Positions 28,294 to 37,213 are shown, counted from the first letter of the stretch. The stretch: 64,000 bases of DNA from Edaphobacter modestus (GCF_004217555.1 NZ_SHKW01000001.1:1-64000), one strand, 5' to 3'. The notes: generated from the letters alone by a model not told the origin. Program-made: numbers and translations.

Positions 28294-29490
28294 ATGAACC
28301 GACCTTCGCTGGAGATGGCCGACATCGTTCACTGTGCCGGTGACGACTTCATAAAGCGCAGTCGCCGGTGGATCAGCTGGCAACATCAGAAGGTGTTGCT
28401 GGCCATCACCCGTTGCCGCACCGCTGCGCTGGGCGGGCATCGCGATCAGTGCTCCAGCTGCGGACATTCCGCCATCTCCTACTATTCGTGCCGTAATCGG
28501 CATTGCCCCGGATGCCAGGGCAACGCCCGTGTGCGCTGGCTCGAAGCCCGCCAACGCGAGCTTCTCCCTACCCGCTACGTGCATGTTGTCTTCACCCTCC
28601 CGCGCGAACTGGCCCCGCTTGCTCTGCAGAACAAGCGGCTGATTTATAACCTGCTGTTCCACTCCAGCGCCGCGACCCTGCTCGAGATCGCTCGCGATCC
28701 CCGACACCTCGGCGCCGAGATCGGCTTCTTCAGCGTGCTCCATACCTGGGACCAGCGCCTGCAACATCATCCCCATGTCCACTGCGTGCTCGCCGCCGGC
28801 GGCCTCGCTCCAGACCACTCCCGCTGGATCTCCTCCCGCCGCTCCTTCTTTCTCCCCATCAAGGTGCTCAGCCGCGTGTTCCGCGGCAAGTTCGTCGCCG
28901 GACTCAAGAGCGCCTTCCATACAGGCACACTCCAGTTCTACGGCAACCTCGCACCACTCGCAGCACAGGGGACCTTTACCTCCTGGCTCAGACTCCTGTT
29001 CCGCCACGACTGGGTCGTCTACGCCAAGCGCCCCTTCGGCGGGCCGGAACACGCACTGCGCTATCTCAGTGCCTACACCCACCGCATCGCCATCTCCAAC
29101 CACAGACTCGTTGCCCTCGCCAACGGCAACGTCACCTTCCGCTGGAGAGATTCCGCTCACGCCAACAAGAAGCGGCTCATGATCCTGCCCGTCGATGAGT
29201 TCCTGCGCCGCTTCCTCCTCCACCTGCTCCCGCGCGGCTTCGTGCGCATCCGCAACTTCGGCTTCCTCACCAACCGGTACCGCGCTACGTTGCTGCCGCT
29301 CTGCTTCCACCTGTTCCACAGCACTGGACCGCCCCGACAGATAAATGCAGCGCAGACTTCAACCCATAGGAGCTCCGCATCGCTCTGGAACTGCCCTGTC
29401 TGCGGCGGAACCATGCACGTCGTCGAACACCTCTCCGCAGCTCAACTCCTGCTTCGCTCTCCTCCGCTGTCCCGCGAGTGTGCCGCATGA
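28294..29490 (+). CDS. IS91-family (Y2, rolling-circle) transposase
   Basis: 398 residues. An N-terminal zinc-binding domain has Cys pairs (QCSSCGHSAISYYSCRNRHC, then PGCQG). Then the HUH/Y2 transposase core: LHTWDQRLQHHPHVHCVLAA supplies the His-x-His box and ALRYLSAYTHRIAISNHRL carries the catalytic Tyr region. A further C-terminal Cys pair (NCPVCGGTM) ends the protein. The element probably extends to about 29840, since the 350 bases after the gene contain nothing else, but its ori/ter ends were not fixed. It moves by rolling-circle transposition by family knowledge. Confidence 0.88.
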   Translation: MNRPSLEMADIVHCAGDDFIKRSRRWISWQHQKVLLAITRCRTAALGGHRDQCSSCGHSAISYYSCRNRHCPGCQGNARVRWLEARQRELLPTRYVHVVFTLPRELAPLALQNKRLIYNLLFHSSAATLLEIARDPRHLGAEIGFFSVLHTWDQRLQHHPHVHCVLAAGGLAPDHSRWISSRRSFFLPIKVLSRVFRGKFVAGLKSAFHTGTLQFYGNLAPLAAQGTFTSWLRLLFRHDWVVYAKRPFGGPEHALRYLSAYTHRIAISNHRLVALANGNVTFRWRDSAHANKKRLMILPVDEFLRRFLLHLLPRGFVRIRNFGFLTNRYRATLLPLCFHLFHSTGPPRQINAAQTSTHRSSASLWNCPVCGGTMHVVEHLSAAQLLLRSPPLSRECAA

Positions 29491-29850
29491 ACCCACAGTT
29501 CCAACCTCGACCTGCTTACCTGCTCCGGCACGCACAGAGTCCCTGTGTCGCATCTCGCTCCAACCGCACTCGAGACCACCGCTTCACCCGCTGTCTGCTG
29601 CCTCATCCAGAAGCTTTGCCCCCGCGAACTCTTCCCACAATCCGCATCCGCACCACGCACCACCGACCTCCGATGCCCTCGGCCTCCGCGCAGCACCATT
29701 CAAATCCCATAGCAACCCAACTGCCAGCGGCTTCCTTCAAGTCGCTGTATCCGAAGCGCCGCCCCACAGCGCTTCAATCAACCAACCGGAAAAAATGGGC
29801 GCTCCAGATACAGCACTAAGACTTTTGGGGAGAAGTGACATTCCTAGAAT
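29491..29850. other. Tail of the IS91-like element, no gene
   Basis: Pro/His-codon-rich random frames only. It is presumably the 3' non-coding part of the IS91-like element, where the oriIS end would lie. No convincing hairpin terminus was located by eye. Confidence 0.35.
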
Positions 29851-30018
29851 ATGTTCATCACCGTCGCGATCGCTGCGATCTTGCTTCTTCTCGCCTTCAT
29901 TGGAAGCAAGCCCTTCTGTTTCCGGCTGGCCAGGTTTATTTGGGGCGATAGTGGCCCCCTGATGACGTCTTTCTACCTCAAGACAACACTTTCACCGCAA
30001 AGTAGCTGGCGGCCATAA
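29851..30018 (+). CDS. Possible small membrane peptide
   Basis: 55 residues from ATG 29851. MFITVAIAAILLLLAFIGSK is one convincing membrane helix; the tail has no motif. It has no clear ribosome binding site, and its 3' end overlaps the convergent gene at 29978-30193, so it may be chance or a truncated gene next to the IS91-like element. Confidence 0.3.
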   Translation: MFITVAIAAILLLLAFIGSKPFCFRLARFIWGDSGPLMTSFYLKTTLSPQSSWRP

Positions 30019-30193
30019 TCGTAAGAATGACGCCGCACCGCAACGCACTCAGGCGCGGTGGAATGATGGCAAACACGATCAAACCAACAGCCACACTTCC
30101 AAACCAGGCTTCCATTTTATGAGTGTTTACGATGGCAGGCACCAATGTCCCAGGTATAACCAATACAGCCGTTTTCAAGATTGAATTCTTCAC
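29978..30193 (-). CDS. Small two-helix membrane protein
   Basis: 71 residues. Segments ILKTAVLVIPGTLVPAIV, VAVGLIVFAIIPPRL and CGVILTIMAASYFAVKVL are hydrophobic. A GGAG-like sequence (GAGACTCCGGTGAAG region) precedes the ATG. No family recognised. It sits between the IS91-like element and an IS110 copy. Confidence 0.5.
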   Translation of the reverse strand: MKNSILKTAVLVIPGTLVPAIVNTHKMEAWFGSVAVGLIVFAIIPPRLSALRCGVILTIMAASYFAVKVLS

Positions 30194-30217
30194 CGGAGTC
30201 TCCTCATCGCAAAATGC

Positions 30218-30441
30218 CTAATTCGTCATCATGACAGGTAGTCCCTGCGCTGTCTGACATCCATATTGTTGCGCTTGGGCATTGGTCCCATCGATTCCGT
30301 TTTTCAACAAGAACAGTCCTCCTTGTATCGCCACGAATGGTCTTACTACTGAATGTCCCCGAGACGTTGCAATAGTAAATAGTGCTCTACTGAGCCTAAC
30401 TAAACGTCCGATTTCCGTTCCTCGAAAACGGGGTTACTGAG
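30218..30441 (-). pseudogene. C-terminal remnant of an unrecognised gene, cut by IS110 copy B
   Basis: An open minus-strand frame without a start enters from the IS110 edge and reads RLVRLSRALFTIATSRG, VVRPFVAIQGGLFLLKNGI and finally QYGCQTAQGLPVMMTN, then TAG at 30220-30218. The composition looks coding. The 5' part is missing beyond the insertion sequence. Confidence 0.35.
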
Positions 30442-30510
30442 ATGGTCCGCCGCTTGAACTCCACTAGGGCGTGGAGGATCTTGTAGGCAGGTTCAAGGAG
30501 GATCATCGAC

Positions 30511-31542
30511 ATGCAGATTCGTTCAGTAGGGATTGATCTCGGCAAGACGACCTTTCACCTGGTAGCCCTTGATGATAACGGCAAGGTGCTCCTGAAGAAG
30601 AAGTTTACGCAGAAGCAGCTGATCGTATTCACAGCGAACATGCAGAGCTCGTTGATCGGGATGGAGGCGTGCGCAGGAGCACACTTCCTGGGCCGTGCTT
30701 TGCGAGCCCAAGGGCACGACGTCAAGCTTATCCCCGCTCAGTTTGTGAAGCCCTTCGTGAAGTCGAACAAGAACGATTTCATTGACGCAGAAGCGATCGC
30801 CGAAGCCGTGGGTCGTCAGAACATGCGGTTTGTTTCTATCAAGACCGATGATCAGCTGGATCTGCAGGCGTTGCATCGCGTCCGGGAACGAGTGATGCAG
30901 CGGAGAACCGCTGTGATCAACCAGATTCGCGCATTCCTTCTGGAGCGAGGCATGGTGTTTGCTAAGAGTCCGATTCGCCTCAGAGAAGCGATACCAAGCG
31001 TGCTCGAGAACGTGGAGGAGAACCTGACTCCAAGGATGCGCAACCTGATAGCGATGATGTGGAGCGAGTGGAAGGAGCTGGAACTTCAGCTTGAAGAGAT
31101 GAACGCGGAAGTCGAGCGGATTGCCTCCAGCGATGCCGCATGCCAGAGACTGCGACAGATTCCGGGCATCGGACCTCTGGTGGCAACCGCGATCGTAGCT
31201 TCGATCGGCAACGGTTCGGCCTTCCGGAAGGGACGAGAGTTCGCCGCCTGGATGGGACTGGTACCCAGACAGCATTCAACAGGAGGCAAGGCACGGCTCT
31301 ATGGCATCAGTAAGCGGGGCAACCGTTATCTACGGATGATTCTGGTTCACGGAGCCCGTGCCGTTGTCCTGCGATCCAAGCGAGATCGTATCGCAATGGG
31401 TGCATGGCTAACTTCACTCGAGGGCAGAGCCCCGCGCAACGTGTTGATCGTCGCCATGGCCAACAAGCTGGCTCGCATCGCATGGGCTGTGCTCTCGACT
31501 GGTCAGGACTACCGGGTCGTGCCCGCCGAAACTACTGCCTAG
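30511..31542 (+). CDS. IS110-family transposase (copy B)
   Basis: 343 residues. Catalytic boxes as in copy A: GIDLGKTTFHLVALDDNG, GMEACAGAHFLGRA, KSNKNDFIDAEAIAEAVG, and in the C-terminal domain RLRQIPGIGPLVATAIVA and GKARLYGISKRGNRYLRM with its conserved Ser. GGAGG precedes the ATG. The frame is intact and the copy is probably functional. It has interrupted the gene remnant to its left. Confidence 0.92.
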   Translation: MQIRSVGIDLGKTTFHLVALDDNGKVLLKKKFTQKQLIVFTANMQSSLIGMEACAGAHFLGRALRAQGHDVKLIPAQFVKPFVKSNKNDFIDAEAIAEAVGRQNMRFVSIKTDDQLDLQALHRVRERVMQRRTAVINQIRAFLLERGMVFAKSPIRLREAIPSVLENVEENLTPRMRNLIAMMWSEWKELELQLEEMNAEVERIASSDAACQRLRQIPGIGPLVATAIVASIGNGSAFRKGREFAAWMGLVPRQHSTGGKARLYGISKRGNRYLRMILVHGARAVVLRSKRDRIAMGAWLTSLEGRAPRNVLIVAMANKLARIAWAVLSTGQDYRVVPAETTA

Positions 31543-31550
31543 CCTAGGCC

Positions 31551-31793
31551 GGCGAAACATAACCGGTTCCAAGCCATCTCACCAAGGTCTGCACGGACGA
31601 GTGAAGATGAAAGAACAGTCATAACGGCGTCTCTGAAACCTGTTTGCTCAAAAGGCCCTCGCGGCCGAGGGGTTTCAAAGGACAGACACGCGGCGTATCT
31701 CATCATGTGCCAGGAGATCTTATTCTCCATAAACAGGCCGGATACATTAACGCAGACTTCTCTTCGTCCAACCACTTTTCTCTTGCAGTCGGA
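31551..31793 (+). ncRNA. Candidate IS110 bridge RNA (copy B)
   Basis: Structured right non-coding region homologous to that of copy A. Stems: GCGTCTCTG (31627-31635) with CAGACACGC (31683-31691, one mismatch); AAACC with GGTTT; GGCC (31654-31657) with GGCC (31663-31666), where copy A has GGCT/AGCC. A second hairpin with GGAGA/TCTCC follows. Loops differ more than stems between the copies, as expected for guide loops. Confidence 0.6.
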
Positions 31794-31969
31794 CGGCGGA
31801 CCATACATTTCACCAAGTTCGACACTTCTAGGGTTGGATATCCCGAAGTTGCCGGAAATGCGACTTTCCGGGCGGATACCTTCGACGTTTTGCATGTAAA
31901 CATAGGCGTTAGGCTGGCGTCTGCGCTTCTATGACAGCCAGTCAAGGTTTGCCAAGTTCTCGCCCCGCT

Positions 31970-32180
31970 TAGATGGATTTACGAGTTTGCAAGAGATATT
32001 GAAACCGAACCTTCGAGGCCGGCCAGTCGCGCATGGTAAAGGAATAGTTCACGGTGTCGCGAACGAAGCCATCTCGCATCACCATGTGACAGCGCAATAC
32101 CCCATCGCGCACGGGCCGAGCCGTTCAATGGCACGCTGAGATCGCAGATTTTTCTTCACGATCCCTCCAGTTACAAAACC
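31970..32180 (-). pseudogene. GNAT acetyltransferase C-terminal remnant, frameshifted
   Basis: Minus strand: KKNLRSQRAIERLG in one frame, then RDGVLRCHMVMRDGFVRDTV and NYSFTMRDWPASKVRF in the next, ending at TAA 31972-31970. This matches the C-terminus of RimJ/RimL-type GNAT proteins (N-x-x-SQRAIERLGAVRDGVLR...). One base is missing near 32113 (GGCCCGTGCG). The acetyl-CoA binding part is gone. Confidence 0.6.
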
Positions 32181-32374
32181 CGATTTGCGTAAAAGTGTAC
32201 AACCTCGGCGAGGTCCTCTATTTGTTGCTGGAGGTGCCGGTATCACCCGATTCTCCACGCTAACTCTAAACACTCTTCCCCTGGAGTCAGCCAGGGAGCA
32301 CGAATCAGCAGGCATCCAGATGAGGCTAATCATGGCTCAACGTGCACATCCGGCCTTAACTAGTACTACTATTG

Positions 32375-32515
32375 TCAAGCGAGCTTCTGTCGAACGCTTT
32401 CAATAATTTCGTCTGAAAGCTGCGGATCTTGTACAGCGCGAGCGAGCACAATCCCGCCAAGTAATGCAGCTGTTTGGAAGATCGCATTCTTCCTGTCTCC
32501 ACCGCCTGTGGAGGA
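32375..32515 (-). pseudogene. TetR-family regulator C-terminal remnant
   Basis: Minus strand: GDRKNAIFQTAALLGGIVLA, then RAVQDPQLSDEIIESVRQKLA, stop at 32375. The MLGGIVLARAVxDPxLSxxIL pattern is the last helix of many TetR regulators. Upstream sequence does not continue, so only about 45 residues remain. Confidence 0.55.
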
Positions 32516-32702
32516 GCAATCGCTCCACAAAGAGTGCGGATGGAAGCGTGGCGATTCGGCGATGATGCACTGAGCAAGGAAGGCAATATCTTAACGCCTT
32601 CCGTTGGTCGGCAATCAGCTTTCCTTGCTGAAACGGTCAAAACGACCTTGACTTGCCCGGCCTTCTCATGGAAGTTGCTGACCATCCTCCTCCCAGCACG
32701 TT

Positions 32703-32736
32703 CCTGTCCTTACCAGGAACCTGTCCTTACCAGGAA
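32703..32736. promoter_or_regulatory. Tandem 17-bp operator-like repeat before a TetR gene
   Basis: CCTGTCCTTACCAGGAA occurs twice head to tail (32703-32719 and 32720-32736). Each copy has a CCTG-N7-CAGG dyad. It ends 11 bases before the regulator start, a position suited to autoregulation by the TetR protein it precedes. Confidence 0.55.
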
Positions 32737-32747
32737 CTGCATACACT

Positions 32748-33329
32748 ATGGGCAGCATGCCGCGACCGAAGACCGGAGACAAACGTGCTGCCATCCTCCG
32801 TGCAGCCACCAAGACGATTGCTGAAGATGGCATTGGCGCGTCCACTGCTAGTGTTGCCAAGGCTGCGGCCGTGGCGGAGGGGTCGCTGTTCCGGTACTTC
32901 CCGGATAAGGATAAGCTGCTCAACGAGCTCTACCGCGAGCTAAAACTAGACATGCGAAGCGCTATGATCGCGGGCTTTCCCTTGACCGGCTCACTCCGGA
33001 AGCGAGTACAACATATCTGGAACGCCTACGTCACCTGGGGTATGGAGTCGCCAGCGAAGCGTAGGGCGATGATGCAGCTTACCGTTTCTGAGCGCATCAC
33101 CGACCAAAGCAGACTTGAGGGGCAGGCGGGCTTCGAAGACGCTACCGAAGCCATGCAGCAGTTAGTCGCGCAGGGCAAATTGAGCGGTCTGCCTGCAGCT
33201 TTTGCGTCAGACCTCCTGCTCGCGATGGCGGAGACGACCATGGCGTCCATGGTGGCCAATCCAGCCAAAGCGGAGCGCTACCAAAGCGCTGGATTCGAGG
33301 CCTTTTGGAGCGCGGCAGCCAAGAAGTAG
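32748..33329 (+). CDS. TetR/AcrR-family transcriptional regulator
   Basis: 193 residues; an alternative start is MPRPKTGDK at 32757. The N-terminal HTH is canonical: RAAILRAATKTIAEDGIGA, STASVAKAAAVAEGSLFRYF, PDKDKLLNELYREL. The C-terminal ligand domain is of the general type (ESPAKRRAMMQLTVSERIT). The tandem operator-like repeat just upstream suggests autorepression. The downstream SDR gene starts 77 bases after its stop on the same strand and is the likely target. Confidence 0.88.
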   Translation: MGSMPRPKTGDKRAAILRAATKTIAEDGIGASTASVAKAAAVAEGSLFRYFPDKDKLLNELYRELKLDMRSAMIAGFPLTGSLRKRVQHIWNAYVTWGMESPAKRRAMMQLTVSERITDQSRLEGQAGFEDATEAMQQLVAQGKLSGLPAAFASDLLLAMAETTMASMVANPAKAERYQSAGFEAFWSAAAKK

Positions 33330-33406
33330 CCTGGCAGGATTTTCTCACCAGATTAATGAGTATTCACTCCGTTATGCTGCATCCAATCGGCAGAACGGAG
33401 GTTTTG

Positions 33407-34267
33407 ATGTCCAAAGTATGGTTGGTAACAGGTGGCGCAAGTGGTTTGGGCCGCGATATCGCCGAGGCAGTTCTTGCTTCGGGTGATCGCCTCCTAGCGA
33501 CGGCCCGCGATCCACACCGGTTGAACGATTTGGTGGAGCGATATGGCGAGCAGGTACAGACAGCGCCCCTCGATGTGGCAGATGAGGCGGCGGCAAAGGC
33601 CGCGGTCGAAAAGGCTGTTGAGGTCTTCGGACGGCTGGATGTTGTCGTCAATAATGCGGGGTACGGAGATGTTGCCCCTTTTGAGCAGCTAAGTTCAGAG
33701 AGCTTTCGCGCTTTAGTCGACACGAACTTCTTCGGCGTCGTCTACATGACACGAGCGGCGATCCCGGTCATGCGGAAGCAGAGGAGTGGTTGCATCCTTC
33801 AGATCTCTTCCGTCGGGGGCAGGTTGGGGGTTCCTGGAAACGCAGCCTATCACGCGGCAAAGTGGGCCGTCGGAGGCTTCACAGAATCTCTTGCACAGGA
33901 GCTAACTCCATTCGGCGTTCGAGTGTGTGCCCTGGAACCGGGCGGTATGCGTACCAACTGGGGCAAGCGGGCAAGCGCAGGCGTACCAAAACTCTTTCCG
34001 GAGTATGAGCCATCGGTCGGCCTCATTATCAAAAGGTTGGAGGACCATTGGGGGCATGAGATGAGTGATCCGGCAAAGGTCGCCCAGGTCATTCTGCAAC
34101 TAGCCTCCGAAGAGCGGCTTCCAGCGCATCTGTTGCTCGGCAGCGATGCTCTGCATTATTCCCGGCTTGCGGACGAAAAGCGGGAATCCGACGCTAAGGC
34201 ATGGCACAAGATCGGCGTCTCAACTGACGTGGCGGTTGTAAAAGAGTTACCCGATTTGAAGCTCTGA
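33407..34267 (+). CDS. Short-chain dehydrogenase/reductase
   Basis: 286 residues from ATG 33407, preceded by GGAGG. Classical SDR: cofactor loop TGGASGLGRDIAEA (TGxxxGxG), VVNNAGYG (NNAG), catalytic Ser in ILQISSVGGRLG, and the YHAAKWAV motif (Tyr-x-x-x-Lys). ATARDPHRL after the first strand suggests NADP preference (Arg after the second strand). The C-terminal part resembles SDRs acting on ketones or aldehydes of unknown identity. It probably forms a unit with the TetR gene before it. Confidence 0.9.
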   Translation: MSKVWLVTGGASGLGRDIAEAVLASGDRLLATARDPHRLNDLVERYGEQVQTAPLDVADEAAAKAAVEKAVEVFGRLDVVVNNAGYGDVAPFEQLSSESFRALVDTNFFGVVYMTRAAIPVMRKQRSGCILQISSVGGRLGVPGNAAYHAAKWAVGGFTESLAQELTPFGVRVCALEPGGMRTNWGKRASAGVPKLFPEYEPSVGLIIKRLEDHWGHEMSDPAKVAQVILQLASEERLPAHLLLGSDALHYSRLADEKRESDAKAWHKIGVSTDVAVVKELPDLKL

Positions 34268-34340
34268 AATTGGTGCTGGCGTAGCTGTGGAGGTCCGTGG
34301 CGCTCCCAGCATTCTATCTATAGATGTCGAGGCAATTCCT

Positions 34341-34395
34341 ATATGGCGGGCAACTTTCTCTACCTAACCGTCGCGGTTCGATTTGTCCGCCATAT
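34341..34395. promoter_or_regulatory. Inverted repeat upstream of the sigma-54 activator gene
   Basis: ATATGGCGGGCA (34341-34352) and TGTCCGCCATAT (34384-34395) are inverted repeats with 11 of 12 matches, ending 28 bases before the activator start. Candidate operator, possibly autoregulatory. Confidence 0.4.
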
Positions 34396-34423
34396 GGCTC
34401 TATAATCCGCGCATGGCATCCTT

Positions 34424-37096
34424 ATGGCGTCCTTGCGGCATGGCTTCGAAGAATCTGGAGATGTACAGGACATTCGCCTTGTAGTCGACACCATCCCTAC
34501 GTTGGCATGGTCCGCTGGTCCAGACGGCTCGGCAGAGTTTCACAATCAGCGCTGGCTTGACTATACGGGTCTATCTGCAAAACAAGCTTTGGGCTCGGGA
34601 TGGCAGGTTGCGATTCATCCAGACGACTTGCCACGAATTCTGGAAACATTCCGGGAAGCTCTGAATTCTGGTAAGCCGTACGAAGTTGAGGGCCGCTTCC
34701 GCCGCTTCGACGGCGAATTTCGCTGGTTTCTCTTTCGCGGTAGTCCTCTGCGCGACCAATCGGGGAACGTCGCGAAGTGGTACGGAACAAATACCGATCT
34801 TGAAGAGCGGAAGCGTGCTGAAGATGCCCTTCGGAAAAGCGAGGAGCGATGGAGATCCGTCTTTGAGAATTCTGCTATCGGCGTTGCGCTAACTGACCAC
34901 AACGGCCGTTTTCTGACCGCCAATCACGTCTTCCAGGCAATGGTGGGCTACACCGAGGAGGAACTGCGCGCACTTCATATTCTGGACTTGACGCATGAGG
35001 ACTACCGCCAAGCCAACTGGGCGCTCATCACCGAGTTGATGGAGGGAAAACGACGACAGTTTCAGATCGAGAAAAAGCATCGCCGCAAGGACGGCAGCTT
35101 AATTTGGGTCAGCAACAACGTTTCTCTGGTGCCGGGCACCGAGAGGGTACCGCGATTCATAATGGCGCTGTCCGAGGACATCACACAGCGCAAACGTTCC
35201 GAAGAGGCTCTACAGCGGAGTGAGGGTTATTTAGCCGAAGCACAGAAATTGACCCACACAGGCAGTTGGACGGTGCAGGTCCCTCGCATGGAAAACACGC
35301 AGGGTGAGGTCGGTCAAGAGGTTGCCGTGCTCCCGAGATTGGGCTGGGACGCTTCCTATTGGTCAAAAGAGATGTACCGGATCTTCGGCCTCGATCCTGG
35401 TCCCACGCCACCATCCTATATGGAGGTAGTCAGGCGGCTGCACCCCGAGGACGCGCGTGACAACACATCGGTGGTCGAGCAGGCCATTCGGGACAGAACT
35501 GACTTTGAGAGCGACTATAGGCTTCTTCTGCCAAACGGCGTGGCCAAGTACATTCATGTGGTTGGACACCCGGTGGTGAATGCTTCCGGTGATGTCATCG
35601 AATTAGTCGGCACGGCAATGGATGTCACCGAGCGCAAGCGTGCCGAAGATGCCCTCCGCTCGAGCGAAGCATCCTTGCTCGATGCCCAACGGCTAACCCG
35701 CACCTGCAGTTGGAGACACGAAGTCTTGTCAGGGAAGGTGACAGTCTCCCCGGAAGGGCTTCTAATGTTCGGCATTGGACCCGAAGATGACGCATCGTCG
35801 ACTGCTTTCTATTCCAGCAGGATGCATCCCAAAGATCGGCCCGAGGTCGAACAAGCTTACGCGGCGGCTTTGCTTGGAAAAACTGATTTCGCGGCGAATT
35901 TTCGGATTGTTCTTCCAGACGGAACGATCAAAAACACCCGCAGTATCGGCCATCCCATCCTGGACGAACGCGGCGCCGTCGCGGAATTTGTCGGGGCCTC
36001 AATAGACGTCACCGAACACCACCGCGCGCGAGCCGACCTGGAGAAGGCGTTTGAAGAGATTAAGCATCTGAAAGATCAATTGCACGATGAAAACGTAGTG
36101 CTCAGGGAGCAGATCGACGAAGCGTTCATGTTCGAAGAGATCGTCGGCACCTCGTCGGGGTTGCAGGAAGTGCTTTCCCGGCTGATAAAAGTTGCTCCCA
36201 CCGATTCGAGCGTTCTTGTTAGTGGAGAGACTGGAACTGGTAAGGAACTGGTCGCCCGCGCCATCCATAAGCGATCTCGTCGGTCGCAACGCGCCTTCGT
36301 GAGCGTGAACTGCGCAGCTCTTGCCCCATCGCTGATTTCTTCCGAACTCTTTGGCCACGAAAAGGGCGCGTTCACTGGGGCGACGCAACGCCGCCTCGGT
36401 CGATTTGAACTGGCGAACGGAGGAACCATTTTCCTCGACGAAGTCGGCGAGCTGCCGCTGGACACTCAGGTTGCACTCCTGAGGGTGTTGCAAGAACGTG
36501 AATTCGAACGCGTCGGCGGCACGCAACCCGTTAAAATCGATGTCCGCGTAATAGCGGCAACGAATCGCGATCTGGAAGCCGCCGTTGCAGACGGGACCTT
36601 TCGCCCGGACCTGTACTACCGGCTGAACGTATTCCCGATCCAGGTTCCCCCGCTTCGCGAACGGCAAGGCGACGTTCTGATGCTGCTGGAATACTTTGTC
36701 GATCGATTTGCCCAAAAGATGGGCAAGCACTTTAAAAAGATCGATAAGCGAACGGTCGAACTATTTCGGTCCTATCCCTGGCCGGGCAATATTCGCGAAC
36801 TGCAAAATGTTGTTGAGAGGTCGGTCATTGTGAGTTCATCTGACGTGTTTTCCGTGGATGCAGCCTGGTTGTCCAGGGATTCCCGTCGAGTCAGCCTGCC
36901 GCAACAACCTAAGCCCGTAGACGCCGATGAGGACGCCAGTCGTGAACGGCAGATTATTGAAGACGCACTCGCGGGAAGTCGAGGACGAGTGTCTGGCCCG
37001 GACGGTGCCGCAGCGAGGCTCCAAGTACCACCTTCGACCTTGGAGAACCGCATTAAGAAATTGAGGATTCGCAAAAGCCACTTCAAACTCAGCTAG
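34424..37096 (+). CDS. Sigma-54-dependent activator with four PAS domains
   Basis: 890 residues. Four PAS/PAC sensor domains occupy about 15-535; three of the PAC boundaries are marked by ER(K)RAEDAL-like motifs. A short coiled linker leads to a sigma-54 AAA+ domain at about 575-805: Walker A GETGTGKELVA, GAFTGA loop in GHEKGAFTGATQRR (near 650), Walker B GGTIFLDEVGELP, sensor RVIAATNRDLE and RPDLYYRLNVFPI. A Fis-type HTH ends the protein (AARLQVPPSTLENRIKKLRI). It has no receiver domain, histidine kinase domain or membrane segment, so it senses an intracellular signal directly. A perfect sigma-54 promoter lies about 100 bp downstream, before the catabolic genes it presumably activates. Confidence 0.92.
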   Translation: MASLRHGFEESGDVQDIRLVVDTIPTLAWSAGPDGSAEFHNQRWLDYTGLSAKQALGSGWQVAIHPDDLPRILETFREALNSGKPYEVEGRFRRFDGEFRWFLFRGSPLRDQSGNVAKWYGTNTDLEERKRAEDALRKSEERWRSVFENSAIGVALTDHNGRFLTANHVFQAMVGYTEEELRALHILDLTHEDYRQANWALITELMEGKRRQFQIEKKHRRKDGSLIWVSNNVSLVPGTERVPRFIMALSEDITQRKRSEEALQRSEGYLAEAQKLTHTGSWTVQVPRMENTQGEVGQEVAVLPRLGWDASYWSKEMYRIFGLDPGPTPPSYMEVVRRLHPEDARDNTSVVEQAIRDRTDFESDYRLLLPNGVAKYIHVVGHPVVNASGDVIELVGTAMDVTERKRAEDALRSSEASLLDAQRLTRTCSWRHEVLSGKVTVSPEGLLMFGIGPEDDASSTAFYSSRMHPKDRPEVEQAYAAALLGKTDFAANFRIVLPDGTIKNTRSIGHPILDERGAVAEFVGASIDVTEHHRARADLEKAFEEIKHLKDQLHDENVVLREQIDEAFMFEEIVGTSSGLQEVLSRLIKVAPTDSSVLVSGETGTGKELVARAIHKRSRRSQRAFVSVNCAALAPSLISSELFGHEKGAFTGATQRRLGRFELANGGTIFLDEVGELPLDTQVALLRVLQEREFERVGGTQPVKIDVRVIAATNRDLEAAVADGTFRPDLYYRLNVFPIQVPPLRERQGDVLMLLEYFVDRFAQKMGKHFKKIDKRTVELFRSYPWPGNIRELQNVVERSVIVSSSDVFSVDAAWLSRDSRRVSLPQQPKPVDADEDASRERQIIEDALAGSRGRVSGPDGAAARLQVPPSTLENRIKKLRIRKSHFKLS

Positions 37097-37197
37097 GTCT
37101 TTTCCGAGGACTGGTGAAATCGCAATTTTCGCCAAATTCGTCAAATCCACAGGAAGCTTTCCGCCCTTCTTTTTCTATCTTTTCAATCTCTTGCGAA

Positions 37198-37213
37198 TGG
37201 CCCGCCTCTTGCA
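37198..37213 (+). promoter_or_regulatory. Sigma-54 -24/-12 promoter with upstream activator site
   Basis: TGGCCCGCCTCTTGCA matches TGGCACG-N4-TTGCW at all key positions. At 37124, about 75 bases upstream, TCGCAATTTTCGCCAAATTC resembles TCGCGATTTTCGAAAATTC near the promoter at 6813, and the bases just before the two -24 boxes also align. It reads into the gene at 37301. Confidence 0.8.

Larger units (their letters stand above)
30442..31804 (+). mobile_element. IS110-family element, copy B
   Basis: 1363 bp from ATGGTCCGCCG (30442) to CGGCGGACCAT (31794-31804). Organisation is the same as copy A: short left non-coding part, transposase, then about 250 bp of structured right non-coding DNA. The protein-level similarity to copy A is high but nucleotide differences are many, so the copies diverged some time ago or arrived separately. 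Confidence 0.8.
32181..32747. other. Remnant-rich intergenic stretch
   Basis: Besides the TetR remnant at 32375-32515 and the operator repeat at 32703-32736, no intact gene is visible. Together with the GNAT remnant to the left this looks like a deletion-prone zone beside IS110 copy B. Confidence 0.4.

Noticed and set aside
28267..29319. Long Glu/Ala-rich minus-strand frame
   Set aside because: Antisense shadow of the IS91-family transposase, which has clear Cys and His-x-His motifs.
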